A DNA stretch of 64,000 bases, taken from positions 186,001 to 250,000 of the forward strand of contig NZ_JADQDB010000002.1 of the NCBI RefSeq assembly GCF_015694405.1, in the 5' to 3' direction. Below, one piece after another: positions 28,840 to 38,100 of this stretch. Made by a program: the position numbers and the translations under genes. The notes under the pieces were generated by a model. That model saw only the letters and a list, made by a program, of their open reading frames with translations, did no database searches and was not told the origin of the DNA. How positions within the stretch are numbered: position 1 is the first letter of the stretch; every line of letters begins with the position of its first letter. The DNA comes from Pelagibacterium limicola (lineage in GTDB: Bacteria > Pseudomonadota > Alphaproteobacteria > Rhizobiales > Devosiaceae).

Positions 28840-30315
28840 TTACCGCCAGTAGACGGCCGTCAGATCGGTCGCTTGCGTGGGCGCATTCGCCCATAGGCCT
28901 TCAATATCGACGTGTTGGATCGCCGTCTTGGCCAGTTGGAAAAGGTAGGCATTTACATAGTTTTCTGCGATGTCCCGCTGCGCTGCCTGCAACAATTCCG
29001 TACGCCTGTCCGGATCGACGCTAAGGTTCAGTTCCTCCATGATGGCTTGGAACTGCGGAGCGCCGTAGCCGAAATAATAGTCCTCTCGTCCGTATATCTC
29101 GATATCCATCGGTTCGGTATGCGAGATGACCGTCAGGTCGAAATCCTTGCCGGAAAACACCTGCTCGAGCCATTGCGACCATTCCATGTTGACGATCCGC
29201 GTATCTATGCCGACAGCGCGCAACTGCGCCGCAATAAGTTCACCGCCCCGGCGAGCATAAGTGGGCGGAGGCGGCAGGGCGAGCGCGAGCGTTATCGGCC
29301 CCACCCCAGCTTCTTCGAGCAACGCCCGCGAACGATCGGGATCGTATGCTGAAAGTCCCGTCAGATCGACATAGGCAGGATGGTGCGGCGCGAAATGTGT
29401 GCCGATCGGTGTCCCGTAACCGAACATCGCCCCCTCGATGAGGGCCTGCCTGTCGATGGCGTGGGTAATCGCCTGGCGCACCAGAATATTGTCCAGTGGG
29501 GCACGCCGGTTGTTCATCGCGAGGATGGTTTCACCCTCGGTCGACCCGATGACCGCCACGAATCGTGGATCTGCATCGAGAATGGCGAGCGTCTCGGGAG
29601 CTGGATAGATCGGGAAGGTATCCACATCCTCAGCCATCATTGCCGCAAAGGCCGCACTCGGATCGTCGATGAACCTGAATGTCGCGCGCTCAAGCCTGGC
29701 CGGCTCACCCCAATAGTCTGGATTGCGTTCGATGACGATACTGTCCCCTTGTGTCCAGCGCACGAAACGGAACGGGCCGGTACCAACGGGACTGGTCGTG
29801 TTGGTCTGAGCCGTTTGCGATGACACGATAACCGCATCGCCCCAGGCAAGGTTGAACGGCAGATTTCCATACGGATAATCGAGCGTAACGACTGCCGTCA
29901 GGTCGTCCGCCGCTTCAACGGACGCAATCGGCTCGAAAAGCCCCTTTTGTGCGTTGACCGAATCCTCGGCCATAGCTCGCGTGAAGGAAAACGCCACGTC
30001 ATTGGCGGTAAACGGCGTTCCATCGTGAAAGCTGACGCCTTCATGGAGATGGAATGTGTAGGTAAGTCCATCCTCGGAAATGTCCCAGCTTCGGGCAAGC
30101 GCGGGAAGAATCGCGCCATCGGGCCCGAACCGCGTCAATCCTTCGAATATATTGGCATAACCCACTTCATCAATGGCTGCGGCAGCACCCGCCGTAGGGT
30201 CCAGATGCGGCGGTTCGAGCACCAGCCCGACAACGATATCCGTTCGCTGCGCCAGCGCAGGAATCGCCCACAACGCCGCCAGCATAAATCCGGCCAACCA
30301 CCATGTTTTCCGCAT
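28840..30315 (-). CDS. Family-5 extracellular solute-binding protein
   Basis: Periplasmic receptor of the importer at 25458-28830. The 491 residues start with a signal peptide (about 22 residues, ending PALA-Q). They include the family-5 segment ALARSWDISEDGLTYTFHLHEGVSFHDGTPFTANDVAFSF. A C-terminal NAYLFQLAKTA region also fits. It is the first gene of the operon, so its promoter is likely in 30316-30400. The ligand is not predictable by eye. Confidence 0.93.
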   Translation of the reverse strand: MRKTWWLAGFMLAALWAIPALAQRTDIVVGLVLEPPHLDPTAGAAAAIDEVGYANIFEGLTRFGPDGAILPALARSWDISEDGLTYTFHLHEGVSFHDGTPFTANDVAFSFTRAMAEDSVNAQKGLFEPIASVEAADDLTAVVTLDYPYGNLPFNLAWGDAVIVSSQTAQTNTTSPVGTGPFRFVRWTQGDSIVIERNPDYWGEPARLERATFRFIDDPSAAFAAMMAEDVDTFPIYPAPETLAILDADPRFVAVIGSTEGETILAMNNRRAPLDNILVRQAITHAIDRQALIEGAMFGYGTPIGTHFAPHHPAYVDLTGLSAYDPDRSRALLEEAGVGPITLALALPPPPTYARRGGELIAAQLRAVGIDTRIVNMEWSQWLEQVFSGKDFDLTVISHTEPMDIEIYGREDYYFGYGAPQFQAIMEELNLSVDPDRRTELLQAAQRDIAENYVNAYLFQLAKTAIQHVDIEGLWANAPTQATDLTAVYWR

Positions 30316-30409
30316 TCTCCTGTCGCCCTTCCCACAAACAAGGCACGAGTCGTCCTGGTGTCATGCTTTGGCCCGATAATGCCGGCAAGCAGGTGCAGCC
30401 TGCAAGGCC

Positions 30410-30460
30410 CCGAATGAGGAGAAGCCAGGCGACGCGTATCCGGGGCCTTCACCTCTTCGG
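30410..30460. other. Long imperfect hairpin upstream of the binding-protein gene
   Basis: Bases 30410-30426 can pair with 30444-30460 with single-base bulges, and a nested 9 bp perfect inverted repeat uses 30404-30412 with 30441-30449. The structure lies about 95 bases upstream of the binding-protein ATG, within the divergent region. It could be a leader element or a protein-binding site. Confidence 0.35.
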
Positions 30461-30513
30461 GGAACAAAATCGCGAGAATCCGCTTTGTCCTTCAAGACGC
30501 CGCAATTATATAG

Positions 30514-30528
30514 GTAACCATTGTTTAA
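30514..30528 (+). promoter_or_regulatory. Candidate CtrA box
   Basis: GTAACCATTGTTTAA fits TTAA-N7-TTAA in 7 of 8 fixed positions and also holds the AACCAT extension. It lies 20 bases before the ATG of a 74-residue gene, next to a TATATA stretch. Identification rests on motif alone. Confidence 0.4.
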
Positions 30529-30547
30529 GGATGATGAGGGGATAGAC

Positions 30548-30772
30548 ATGACCCGAAAGGACAGCGGTATGTTTTCTATCCGACGCAGCAAGCGTACCCA
30601 GGCGGTAATGACCGCTCCGGAACCCGAATGGCGGGAAAACCTCCGAGACCTGGGGCTGATGCTCTCCGGTATCTATCAGGATCTGCGCGGCGACATCGCG
30701 GAAAGCTTTGCCGACTTCGGCAAATGGGTTCAGACCGGCGTACGTCGCGCTTTCTCAGCTCGAACCGACTAA
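30548..30772 (+). CDS. Small hypothetical protein
   Basis: A 74-residue protein I cannot assign. The start MTRKDSGMFSIRRSKR has a purine-rich GAGGGGAT upstream. The N-terminus is basic. The rest is amphipathic: ENLRDLGLMLSGIYQDLRGDIAESFADFGKWV looks like a membrane-surface or coiled helix. No signal peptide or TM segment. Reasons to believe it: a ribosome-binding site, a clean terminator 30 bases after the stop, and a candidate CtrA box upstream. It is divergent from the ABC transporter operon. Confidence 0.55.
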   Translation: MTRKDSGMFSIRRSKRTQAVMTAPEPEWRENLRDLGLMLSGIYQDLRGDIAESFADFGKWVQTGVRRAFSARTD

Positions 30773-30801
30773 ACATAACGTCTCGCCGTCAGGACACCGT
30801 C

Positions 30802-30828
30802 GACCGCAGCAGCCGCTGCGGTCTTTTT
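30802..30828 (+). terminator. Intrinsic terminator of the small gene
   Basis: A perfect 9 bp stem GACCGCAGC (30802-30810) with GCTGCGGTC (30815-30823), AGCC loop, followed by TTTTT. It lies 30 bases after the stop at 30772, a textbook plus-strand terminator. Confidence 0.85.
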
Positions 30829-30850
30829 GATTCTCGATGCGGACCGCAGC

Positions 30851-31030
30851 TTATCGCGGCGGTCGCGTATCGGGAAACTGCACGTCCGGCTCCGGAGCCG
30901 GGGGCATGGGCGGTATATCGTTGTCGGGCGGCTTTGTCGGCGGGGTGGGTTTGGGCGGCTCGGGCCGCGGATGCGGTTCCGGAGGCGGCGGACTGCCGAT
31001 CGGCGGCTTTTGCTCATCAGGACTGGGCAT
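30851..31030 (-). CDS. Possible proline-rich small protein
   Basis: A 59-residue frame beginning MPSPDEQKPPIGSPPPPEP, about 40 % proline with acidic and basic residues, and no TM segment. AGGGAA lies about 7 bases upstream of the ATG. The PPxP repeats suggest an extended, disordered chain. A GC-rich stretch could produce such a frame by chance. Its position, 88 bases downstream of tRNA-Asp on the same strand, gives no functional clue. Confidence 0.35.
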   Translation of the reverse strand: MPSPDEQKPPIGSPPPPEPHPRPEPPKPTPPTKPPDNDIPPMPPAPEPDVQFPDTRPPR

Positions 31031-31117
31031 CCAGAAGTTCCCTATTGCGTACCGCGACGTCAACGGACGCAATCGCAAGACGTTCCCTGCGCGAAAACTG
31101 CTATTTGGGAAAGAAAG

Positions 31118-31194
<77 letters not shown>

Positions 31195-31430
31195 TCCGGG
31201 GGAACGCATCGCGCCCCGCAAGGTGGGCTTCGTTTAACGGGCGCCCGAGAGCAAGTCAAGCGGTTCGGCGCCGGTTTGAGGGGAAATTGTCATCTTTGTC
31301 TGGCAGGCATGCGCGGCGTGCAACAACGTCCCGCAAGACCTTGATAGCGCTTGACTTTCTTCCAAAATCATTTTCGTGCCATCCCAAGCGGATGCTGGTA
31401 GGCTGGCCCCGCTATCTGAAGGATTCGCAA

Positions 31431-31640
31431 ATGCGTCTCGATACCATTGCCCTCGTCATCGTGATTGCTTTCGGAGTGCTGTGGCTGGCCACAGCCGTCA
31501 CCGGCATTCTCGCCGCCCTTCCCTATGGGATTTTGGCGCTTATCCCGATTGCTGTGGTCGTAGGGCTGCTCGCCACGGTTATCGCCCAACGACTGTCCAA
31601 CAAGGAAGATGATTACTACGACAAGAACGTCGATAAATAG
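31431..31640 (+). CDS. Small membrane protein
   Basis: A 69-residue protein with two hydrophobic helices (TIALVIVIAFGVLWLATAVTG and LALIPIAVVVGLLATVIAQ) and an acidic tail NKEDDYYDKNVDK. The ATG at 31431 has AAGGA upstream; an in-frame extension to 31287 is not supported. The next gene starts 20 bases later, so it probably shares a transcript with the YbjQ-like gene. Function unknown. Confidence 0.72.
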   Translation: MRLDTIALVIVIAFGVLWLATAVTGILAALPYGILALIPIAVVVGLLATVIAQRLSNKEDDYYDKNVDK

Positions 31641-31660
31641 CATTTTGGAGAGATGAAGGA

Positions 31661-31975
31661 ATGATCGTCACCACAGCCGAAACCGTCGCGGGCCGCACCA
31701 TTACCTCAACCATCGGCATTTGCCGCGGCAATACCATCCGCGCCCGTCATGTCGGCACCGATATCGTTGCGGGCCTCCGCAACCTCGTGGGCGGCGAGGT
31801 GGGCGAATACACCAAGCTCATGGCGGAAGCGCGAGAGCAGGCCTATGACCGCATGGTCGCGGACGCCCGCGCCAAGGGTGCGGACGCCATCGTCGCGATG
31901 CGGTTTTCGACGTCAGCGGTATCGCAAGGCGCGGCTGAAATCCTTGCTTACGGCACCGCTGTCAAACTCGATTAA
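31661..31975 (+). CDS. YbjQ/UPF0145-family protein
   Basis: A 104-residue protein of the YbjQ family, whose role is unresolved. It has the family pattern MIVTTAETVAGRTI near the start, GEYTKLMAEAREQAYDRMVADARAKGADAIVAMRF, and a C-terminal AAEILAYGTAV. The preceding membrane gene is 20 bases upstream with GGAGAGATGAAGGA before this ATG. It is followed after 15 bases by arfB. Confidence 0.88.
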   Translation: MIVTTAETVAGRTITSTIGICRGNTIRARHVGTDIVAGLRNLVGGEVGEYTKLMAEAREQAYDRMVADARAKGADAIVAMRFSTSAVSQGAAEILAYGTAVKLD

Positions 31976-31990
31976 CGCCGGGGGGCACCG

Positions 31991-32422
31991 GTGGCGGATC
32001 CGATCGCGATTGCAGGTACGATCATTCTCGATCCGGGAGAACTTGAGCTGACATTTGTCCGGAGTTCGGGGCCCGGCGGCCAGAACGTCAACAAGGTGGC
32101 GACCGCGGTTCAGCTTCGCTTCGACGTGGGAAACTCCCCGTCCCTCCCCGCCGGTATCAAGCCACGCCTCAAGCGCCTCGCAGGCAGCCGCATGACTACC
32201 GACGGCGCCCTCGTTATCTTTGCCGATACGCATCGCTCGCAGAAACGCAACCGCGAGGAGGCTATAGCGCGCCTTGTCGAACTCATCCGCGCTGCCGCAA
32301 CCCTGCCCAAGCCGCGCCGCGCGACCAAACCAACACTGGCCTCGAAAGTACGCCGGCGGGAAGCCAAGTCCCATCGCAGCACGGTAAAATCCCAGCGCCG
32401 CACGCCACCGCCAGCGGATTGA
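31991..32422 (+). CDS. arfB: Alternative ribosome-rescue factor / aminoacyl-tRNA hydrolase ArfB
   Basis: Peptidyl-tRNA hydrolase of the RF-I type that rescues stalled ribosomes. The 143 residues contain the catalytic GGQ in FVRSSGPGGQNVNKV at about 24-38. A long basic C-terminal tail (RKVRRREAKSHRSTVKSQRR) would enter the mRNA channel. The start is GTG at 31991. It ends 3 bases before a convergent gene. Confidence 0.93.
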   Translation: MADPIAIAGTIILDPGELELTFVRSSGPGGQNVNKVATAVQLRFDVGNSPSLPAGIKPRLKRLAGSRMTTDGALVIFADTHRSQKRNREEAIARLVELIRAAATLPKPRRATKPTLASKVRRREAKSHRSTVKSQRRTPPPAD

Positions 32423-32425
32423 CCG

Positions 32426-32728
32426 TCAGAACAGCGAGCCCAAGGCCCACGATACGGCATCGACGGCAAGTTCCACCCAGATGAGAAACAACGCCCCCAG
32501 TATCGCCGCACACGCGAGCGCGCGGTAGATTGGATTGCTCACCCGTCGCCAGGTAAAATCGAGTGCCAGCCAGGTCACGAACAGCAACGCGCCCATGATG
32601 AGAAAATCGAAAGGGCTCCAGTCCCAACCCTGTCCATCCGCTCCGCCATCCCGGATAGTGAGAACCAGCGGGATCAGGAGTATGAGGACCGTCCCGATCC
32701 CCGCCCGCCCAATACTCTTGGCCGTCAT
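32426..32728 (-). CDS. Small membrane protein with three helices
   Basis: A 100-residue inner-membrane protein with helices near 8-26, 44-62 and 72-92. The ATG at 32728 is preferred over 32743 because GGAGGAG lies just upstream of it. Residues such as GQGWDWSPFDFLIMGALLF occur in small alphaproteobacterial membrane proteins of unknown role. Convergent with arfB. Confidence 0.72.
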   Translation of the reverse strand: MTAKSIGRAGIGTVLILLIPLVLTIRDGGADGQGWDWSPFDFLIMGALLFVTWLALDFTWRRVSNPIYRALACAAILGALFLIWVELAVDAVSWALGSLF

Positions 32729-32868
32729 CGGCTTCTCCTCCATAGCAATACAAATGACGCGCTACGGTTGCGGCGGAGATATGGCAGGAAATGGTGGCGA
32801 TGAATGAAATGAACCAACAGGCTGCGTTCACAGCCTCCGAAGCCAAGAGCCAGTTTCATTCTGGAAAA

Positions 32869-32944
32869 TGGTGGGCGATGACAGACTCGAACTGCCGACA
32901 TCCTCGGTGTAAACGAGGCGCTCTACCAACTGAGCTAATCGCCC
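32869..32944 (-). tRNA. tRNA-Val (TAC)
   Basis: A 76 nt cloverleaf on the minus strand with encoded CCA. The acceptor GGGCGAT pairs fully with ATCGCCC. The anticodon arm CCTCG-TTTACAC-CGAGG gives TAC. D and T loops are canonical. Confidence 0.97.
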
Positions 32945-33059
32945 TTGCCGCACGGTAGCGGAAAGCCTGCCGACCCGACGGCCGACGCGGGGCACTGCTT
33001 AGGCGCAATAGAACGCCGCGTCAATAGTGCGCCGGAGTCGCCTAACCCCAAAATGGCAA

Positions 33060-33083
33060 GACCCCGAACGCACGTCCGGGGTC
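33060..33083 (-). terminator. Hairpin downstream of the HU gene
   Basis: GACCCCG (33060-33066) pairs with CGGGGTC (33077-33083), 27 bases after the hupB stop. On the minus strand it is followed by TTGCCATTTT, so the T tract is broken. Confidence 0.5.
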
Positions 33084-33109
33084 ATACCGAAAGCCTTTAA
33101 AGAAATGGC

Positions 33110-33382
33110 TTAGTTGAGGGCGTCCTTGAGGCCCTTGCCGGGCTTGAACTTGGGCTGCACGGAAGCAGGAATGTCGATTTCCGCACCGGTTGCCGGGTTG
33201 CGGCCTTTGGTGGCCTTGCGCTTGACCGCGGCAAAGGTGCCGAAGCCGACCAGGCGCACTTCGTCGCCGCCCTTGAGAGCTGCGGTGACGGCCTCGAAGA
33301 CAGCATCAACTGCTGCGCCGGCTTGGGCCTTGGTGAGATCGGCCTTTTCCGCAACTGCCGCGCTCAGATCGTTCTTGTTCAT
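33110..33382 (-). CDS. hupB: DNA-binding protein HU
   Basis: Nucleoid-associated protein, 90 residues. MNKNDLSAAVAEKADLTKAQAGAAVDAVFEAVT forms the dimer helices. VRLVGFGTFAAVKRKATKGRNPATGAEIDIPA is the signature with the DNA-intercalating arm. Standing beside lon is the common arrangement in alphaproteobacteria. Confidence 0.95.
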   Translation of the reverse strand: MNKNDLSAAVAEKADLTKAQAGAAVDAVFEAVTAALKGGDEVRLVGFGTFAAVKRKATKGRNPATGAEIDIPASVQPKFKPGKGLKDALN

Positions 33383-33600
33383 AGCGTTTCCTCACAATGA
33401 ATTGCCCACTCCTTATTCAGGGCTGGGCGGAAGCGCACTCACCCTTTTACGATTCCGGGCCAAAAGCAAGGAGAACTGCGGGTCTCCGGCGGTTTTCAGG
33501 CGGAAAAACGTTGTTTTCCACTCTCCGTAGCCGCACCGTGGCACGATGTTAGGAATCTGCTCGCGAGGATCGATCGGCAGGCCCTGGAACGCTGGCTCTC

Positions 33601-33629
33601 AAAAAGCGAACGGCGCCACAAGGGCGCCG
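33601..33629 (-). terminator. Intrinsic terminator of lon
   Basis: A 7 bp G/C stem CGGCGCC (33611-33617) with GGCGCCG (33623-33629), followed on the minus strand by TTCGCTTTTT. It lies 26 bases after the lon stop. Confidence 0.75.
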
Positions 33630-33654
33630 CTCCGACTGTCTTTCGTCCGTCGCC

Positions 33655-36081
33655 TCAGTGCGGCAATACCGCGCTGGCGACCTCGGTCGTTGCGGGGGTT
33701 TCCTTCACCTCCGCCTCATCGAAATTCCATTCGATAGGCGTCGGCTTTTCCACCAGTGCGAGCTCCAGTACCTCGCCCATCCGCGAGACCGGAACAATCT
33801 CGAGGCCTTCCTTGACGTTCGCTGGGATTTCCTTGAGGTCACGTACGTTCTCTTCGGGGATCAGCACCTTCTTGATCCCGCCTCGCAGCGCCGCAAGGAG
33901 CTTCTCCTTGAGCCCGCCGATCGGCAGTACACGACCACGCAATGTGATTTCGCCGGTCATGGCCACATCGTTGCGCACAGGAATGCCGGTCATCACCGAA
34001 ACGATGGCTGTCGCCATCCCGATGCCCGCAGACGGCCCGTCCTTGGGCGTGGCGCCCTCGGGGACGTGAACGTGGATATCCCGCTTTTCAAAAAGCGGTG
34101 GCTTGATGCCATATTCGACGGCGCGCGACTTCACATAGGTCGCGGCAGCTGAAATCGACTCCTTCATCACGTCCTTGAGATTGCCGGTCACGGTCATGCG
34201 ACCCTTACCGGGGCTCATGAGGCCTTCAATAGTCAAGAGCTCGCCGCCGACGGCAGTCCAGGCCAATCCTGTTACAACGCCCACCTGCGGCTCGGTTTCA
34301 CTCTCGCCATACCGGAAGCGCGGCGCGCCGAGATATTCCTCGACCACTTCGGGCGACACGACGATCGTCTTTTTGCCCGAGAGCAGGATGTCCTTGACGG
34401 CCTTGCGCATGAGATTGGCAATCTCGCGCTTGAGATTACGAACGCCGGCCTCGCGAGTGTAACGGCGAGTCAAAAGCATCAGGCTTTCGTGAGGCAGCTC
34501 GAACTCATCGGCACGCAGCCCGTGTTCCTTGAGCGTTTCAGGAATGAGGTGACGGCGGGCGATCTCCCACTTTTCCTCGTCCGTGTAGCCCGAGAGCCGG
34601 ATGATCTCCATGCGGTCAAGCAAGGGCCCCGGGATATTGAGCGTATTGGCCGTCGTGACGAACATGACATCGGAGAGGTCGAAATCAACCTCCAGATAAT
34701 GGTCCGAAAACGTCGAATTCTGCTCGGGATCGAGCACTTCGAGCAGCGCCGACGACGGATCGCCACGGAAATCCTGGCCCATCTTGTCGATCTCATCGAG
34801 CAGGAACAGCGGGTTCGCCTTTCCAGCCTTCTTGAGCGATTGCACGATCTTGCCGGGCATCGACCCGATATAGGTGCGCCGATGGCCGCGGATCTCTGCT
34901 TCGTCCCGGACGCCGCCCAGACTCATGCGCACGTATTCGCGGCCGGTTGCCTTGGCGATCGAACGCGCGAGCGAGGTCTTGCCAACGCCCGGAGGGCCGA
35001 CGAGGCAGAGGATAGGTCCTTTGAGCTTGCCGGTCCGGCTTTGCACCGCGAGATACTCGACGATGCGCTCCTTGACCTTGTCCAGTCCGTAATGATCGTT
35101 ATCGAGCACATGTTCGGCGAACTTGAGGTCGCGCTTGATCTTGGACTTCTTGCCCCAAGGGAGGTTGAGCATCCAGTCGAGATAGTTGCGAACGACCGTT
35201 GCTTCCGCCGACATTGGCGACATCTGCTTGAGCTTCTTGATCTCGCCGTCCGCTTTGGACCGCGCTTCCTTGGACAGCTTGGTCTTGGCGATACGGTCTT
35301 CGAGCTCCTGGAGCTCGGACGCTCCGTCCTCGTTGTCCCCAAGCTCGCGCTGGATCGCCTTCATCTGCTCGTTGAGATAGTACTCGCGCTGGGTCTTCTC
35401 CATCTGGCGCTTGACCCGGCTGCGGATACGCTTTTCCACCTGCAGAACGCCGATTTCGCCTTCCATCAGGCCCAGGACGCGTTCAAGCCGTTCGGTCACC
35501 GAAGGCGTTGCAAGAATGTCCTGTTTGTCCTGGATTTTCACCGTCAGGTTGGATGCGATCTGATCGGCCAGCGTCGAGTGATCCTCGATTTGGGCAACCG
35601 CTGCCACGACCTCGGACGAGATTTTCTTATTGAGCTTGGCGTAGTTCTCGAACTCGGAGACAGCCGAGCGAGCGAGCGCCTCGGCTTCCACCTGATCGTG
35701 GGGAACCTCGGCGAGCGCCTCGGCGACGGCCTCGAAATAGTCCTCGGTCTGGACGTATTTCTCGATCTTGGCGCGATAGAGCCCCTCGACCAGCACCTTG
35801 ACGGTGCCGTCGGGCAACTTGAGCAGCTGTAGCACCGAAGCGATGGTACCGATCTCGTAGATGGCTTCCGGCGCTGGATCATCTTCCTGCGCATTCTTCT
35901 GCGTCACGACAAAAATATGCTTGTCCTCGCGCATCACTTCTTCGAGCGCACGCACGGATTTCTCACGGCCCACGAAAAGCGGCACGATCTTGGTGGGAAA
36001 CACCACAATGTCCCGAAGCGGGAGCACAGGGTAAACCTTGGAACGGTCAAAACCTTCAACCGTCGTGTTGTCTTCCGACAT
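33655..36081 (-). CDS. lon: ATP-dependent protease La
   Basis: Cytoplasmic AAA+ serine protease removing misfolded and regulatory proteins. The 808 residues show the N-terminal substrate domain ([24 protein letters not shown]) and a coiled coil (about 190-250). Walker A is [15 protein letters not shown] near 360 and Walker B is [12 protein letters not shown]. The protease domain has [16 protein letters not shown] with the catalytic Ser and a downstream Lys. The tail is Glu-rich. A plausible heat-shock promoter lies 120 bases upstream. Confidence 0.97.
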   Translation of the reverse strand: MSEDNTTVEGFDRSKVYPVLPLRDIVVFPTKIVPLFVGREKSVRALEEVMREDKHIFVVTQKNAQEDDPAPEAIYEIGTIASVLQLLKLPDGTVKVLVEGLYRAKIEKYVQTEDYFEAVAEALAEVPHDQVEAEALARSAVSEFENYAKLNKKISSEVVAAVAQIEDHSTLADQIASNLTVKIQDKQDILATPSVTERLERVLGLMEGEIGVLQVEKRIRSRVKRQMEKTQREYYLNEQMKAIQRELGDNEDGASELQELEDRIAKTKLSKEARSKADGEIKKLKQMSPMSAEATVVRNYLDWMLNLPWGKKSKIKRDLKFAEHVLDNDHYGLDKVKERIVEYLAVQSRTGKLKGPILCLVGPPGVGKTSLARSIAKATGREYVRMSLGGVRDEAEIRGHRRTYIGSMPGKIVQSLKKAGKANPLFLLDEIDKMGQDFRGDPSSALLEVLDPEQNSTFSDHYLEVDFDLSDVMFVTTANTLNIPGPLLDRMEIIRLSGYTDEEKWEIARRHLIPETLKEHGLRADEFELPHESLMLLTRRYTREAGVRNLKREIANLMRKAVKDILLSGKKTIVVSPEVVEEYLGAPRFRYGESETEPQVGVVTGLAWTAVGGELLTIEGLMSPGKGRMTVTGNLKDVMKESISAAATYVKSRAVEYGIKPPLFEKRDIHVHVPEGATPKDGPSAGIGMATAIVSVMTGIPVRNDVAMTGEITLRGRVLPIGGLKEKLLAALRGGIKKVLIPEENVRDLKEIPANVKEGLEIVPVSRMGEVLELALVEKPTPIEWNFDEAEVKETPATTEVASAVLPH

Positions 36082-36200
36082 TCTCTATCCTTTCACGACC
36101 GGCACAAGGGAGGAGACCGGTCAGTCCAGTCGTCGCTTCAGTATGGTGTGCGACCGGTTAGAGATTCGCAAATCCCTCGAAGCGACTCTTCGACAATAAG

Positions 36201-36226
36201 ATAGGGCATAAACCGCGCGCCACAAG
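36201..36226 (-). promoter_or_regulatory. Candidate RpoH (sigma-32) promoter of lon
   Basis: On the minus strand CTTG, exactly 17 bases, then CCTATCT matches the alphaproteobacterial RpoH pattern CTTG-N17-CYTAT. It lies about 120 bases upstream of the lon ATG. Heat-shock control is known for lon in relatives; the site here is inferred from motif and position. Confidence 0.45.
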
Positions 36227-36286
36227 CGCACGGTTCCATATTTATCCCCGTTTCCTGATCCGCGTGTTTTAGAGGGCGGCGGGAGT

Positions 36287-36682
36287 TCAGCGGAGCTTGA
36301 GCTTCTTGTCGAGATAAGTCGTCTCGCAGATTTCGAGTTCCCCGAGATAGCCGTCTTCGTCGGTCTCGGCGAATTCGGCGGCGGCTTCATCAAAGATCGC
36401 CCAAATCTCTTCGCTTTCAGCCTGGGGCAATCCGACCTCAGCCATTACGTCGTCGAGGTCTGCCCCTAGCTCGTACGCCATGTCCTCGTAATGAGTGGCC
36501 TCGTCGGACCCCTCATCCCAGTAATAGGACTCCTCGAGAAACAGCGCACTGCACCAGATCGCCTTGATCGTGTTGCTGGACAAACCGCCAGTGAGCTTGG
36601 TTTGCGGCTGCGCCAATGCAGCGGGCGAGACGACAAGCATGGCCGCAATCGCAACCGGTATAATCCTACCAATGGCCCACAT
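36287..36682 (-). CDS. Exported hypothetical acidic protein
   Basis: A predicted periplasmic protein of 131 residues from the ATG at 36682, with GGGGG upstream. A signal peptide ends near AALAQP. The mature part is strongly acidic (WDEGSDEATHYEDMAYELGADLDD...) and has only two cysteines, one near its start and one near its end (ICETTYLDKKLKLR), which could form a disulfide. I recognise no family. It lies between lon and clpX. Confidence 0.72.
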   Translation of the reverse strand: MWAIGRIIPVAIAAMLVVSPAALAQPQTKLTGGLSSNTIKAIWCSALFLEESYYWDEGSDEATHYEDMAYELGADLDDVMAEVGLPQAESEEIWAIFDEAAAEFAETDEDGYLGELEICETTYLDKKLKLR

Positions 36683-36775
36683 ATGTATCCCCCGAAGTGC
36701 ATAAGCCGCTGCTTGTTTTATCAAGCTATATGCCCGCGCGCAAATACCGACTGCAGTACATTCGCCCGCAAATAA

Positions 36776-36802
36776 AAAGCCCGGGCGGAACGCCCGGGCT
36801 TT
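36776..36802 (-). terminator. Intrinsic terminator of clpX
   Basis: A perfect 12 bp stem AAAGCCCGGGCG (36776-36787) with CGCCCGGGCTTT (36791-36802) and a three-base loop. On the minus strand it is followed by TTATTT. It lies 20 bases after the clpX stop. Confidence 0.88.
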
Positions 36803-36822
36803 CGATTCTAGCGCCGATTTTA

Positions 36823-38100
36823 TTATGCGCCGGACTTCATGTCCTCTTTGGCGCGTTCTGCGTAGATATAGAGCGGGCGGACATCACGGTTCTCCACCAC
36901 ATCCTGGCTGATGACGACTTCCTCGACCCCGTCGAGCGACGGCAGGTCGTACATGGTGTCGAGCAGGATCGCTTCCATGATCGAGCGCAAGCCACGTGCA
37001 CCGGTCTTGCGGGAGATTGCCTGCCGCGCAATGGCTTTGAGCGCGTCCTCGTGGAAGGTGAGTTCCACATTCTCCATCTCGAACAGGCGCTGGTACTGGC
37101 GGACCAGCGCATTCTTGGGCTCGGAAAGGATCTGGACCAGCGCGTCTTCGTCGAGGTCTTCTAGCGTCGCGATGACCGGCAAACGGCCGATAAACTCGGG
37201 GATCAGGCCAAAGCGCACCAAATCCTCGGGCTCGACTTCGGAGAGCACATCGCCCACGCGACGGTCCTGAGGGTCTTTGACCTCGGCGGTAAAGCCGATG
37301 GACGAACCCACCCCGCGTGCTGAAATGACCTTTTCCAGCCCGGCGAAAGCGCCGCCGCAGATAAAGAGGATGTTTGTCGTATCCACCTGCAGGAATTCCT
37401 GCTGGGGGTGCTTGCGGCCGCCCTGCGGCGGAACCGAGGCGACAGTCCCTTCCATGATCTTCAGAAGCGCCTGCTGCACGCCCTCACCCGACACGTCGCG
37501 CGTGATCGAGGGATTGTCGGACTTGCGCGAAATCTTGTCGACTTCGTCGATATAGACAATTCCGCGCTGCGCCTTCTCGACATTGTAGTCGGCGGCCTGA
37601 AGGAGCTTGAGAATGATGTTCTCGACGTCCTCGCCGACATAACCGGCTTCGGTCAAAGTCGTAGCGTCGGCCATCGTGAACGGCACATCGAGGATACGGG
37701 CCAGCGTTTGCGCGAGCAAAGTCTTGCCGCAACCGGTAGGGCCGATCAGCAGGATGTTGGACTTGGAAAGCTCTACATCCTGATTCTTGGACGCATGATG
37801 GAGGCGCTTGTAGTGGTTGTGGACGGCCACCGAGAGCACCCGCTTTGCACGGCGCTGACCGATCACATAATCATCGAGCACCTTGCAGATATCGGTTGGT
37901 GTAGGCACCCCGTCCGAGGACTTGACCATCGAGGTTTTGGATTCCTCGCGGATGATGTCCATGCACAGTTCCACGCACTCATCGCAGATGAATACGGTGG
38001 GGCCGGCGATAAGTTTGCGGACTTCGTGTTGGGATTTCCCGCAGAACGAGCAATAAAGCGTGTTCTTTGAGGAATCTCCGCTCGAATTTTCCTTGGACAT
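36823..38100 (-). CDS. clpX: ATP-dependent Clp protease ATP-binding subunit ClpX
   Basis: AAA+ unfoldase feeding ClpP. The ATG at 38100 gives 425 residues and has TGGAG about 7 bases upstream. The N-terminal zinc-binding domain has Cys pairs in YCSFCGKS and ICDECVELC. Walker A is [15 protein letters not shown] and Walker B is [12 protein letters not shown]. The pore loop GYVGEDVE and an IGF-like loop (IGFTAEV) are also present. clpP lies 175 bp upstream; the 148 bp between ClpX and the clpP region may hold its own promoter. Confidence 0.96.
   Translation of the reverse strand: MSKENSSGDSSKNTLYCSFCGKSQHEVRKLIAGPTVFICDECVELCMDIIREESKTSMVKSSDGVPTPTDICKVLDDYVIGQRRAKRVLSVAVHNHYKRLHHASKNQDVELSKSNILLIGPTGCGKTLLAQTLARILDVPFTMADATTLTEAGYVGEDVENIILKLLQAADYNVEKAQRGIVYIDEVDKISRKSDNPSITRDVSGEGVQQALLKIMEGTVASVPPQGGRKHPQQEFLQVDTTNILFICGGAFAGLEKVISARGVGSSIGFTAEVKDPQDRRVGDVLSEVEPEDLVRFGLIPEFIGRLPVIATLEDLDEDALVQILSEPKNALVRQYQRLFEMENVELTFHEDALKAIARQAISRKTGARGLRSIMEAILLDTMYDLPSLDGVEEVVISQDVVENRDVRPLYIYAERAKEDMKSGA

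Noticed and set aside
34489-35832. Long plus-strand open frame (447 codons) opposite lon
   Set aside because: It lies wholly antisense to a clear lon gene; GC-rich codon usage opens such frames and no family is recognisable.
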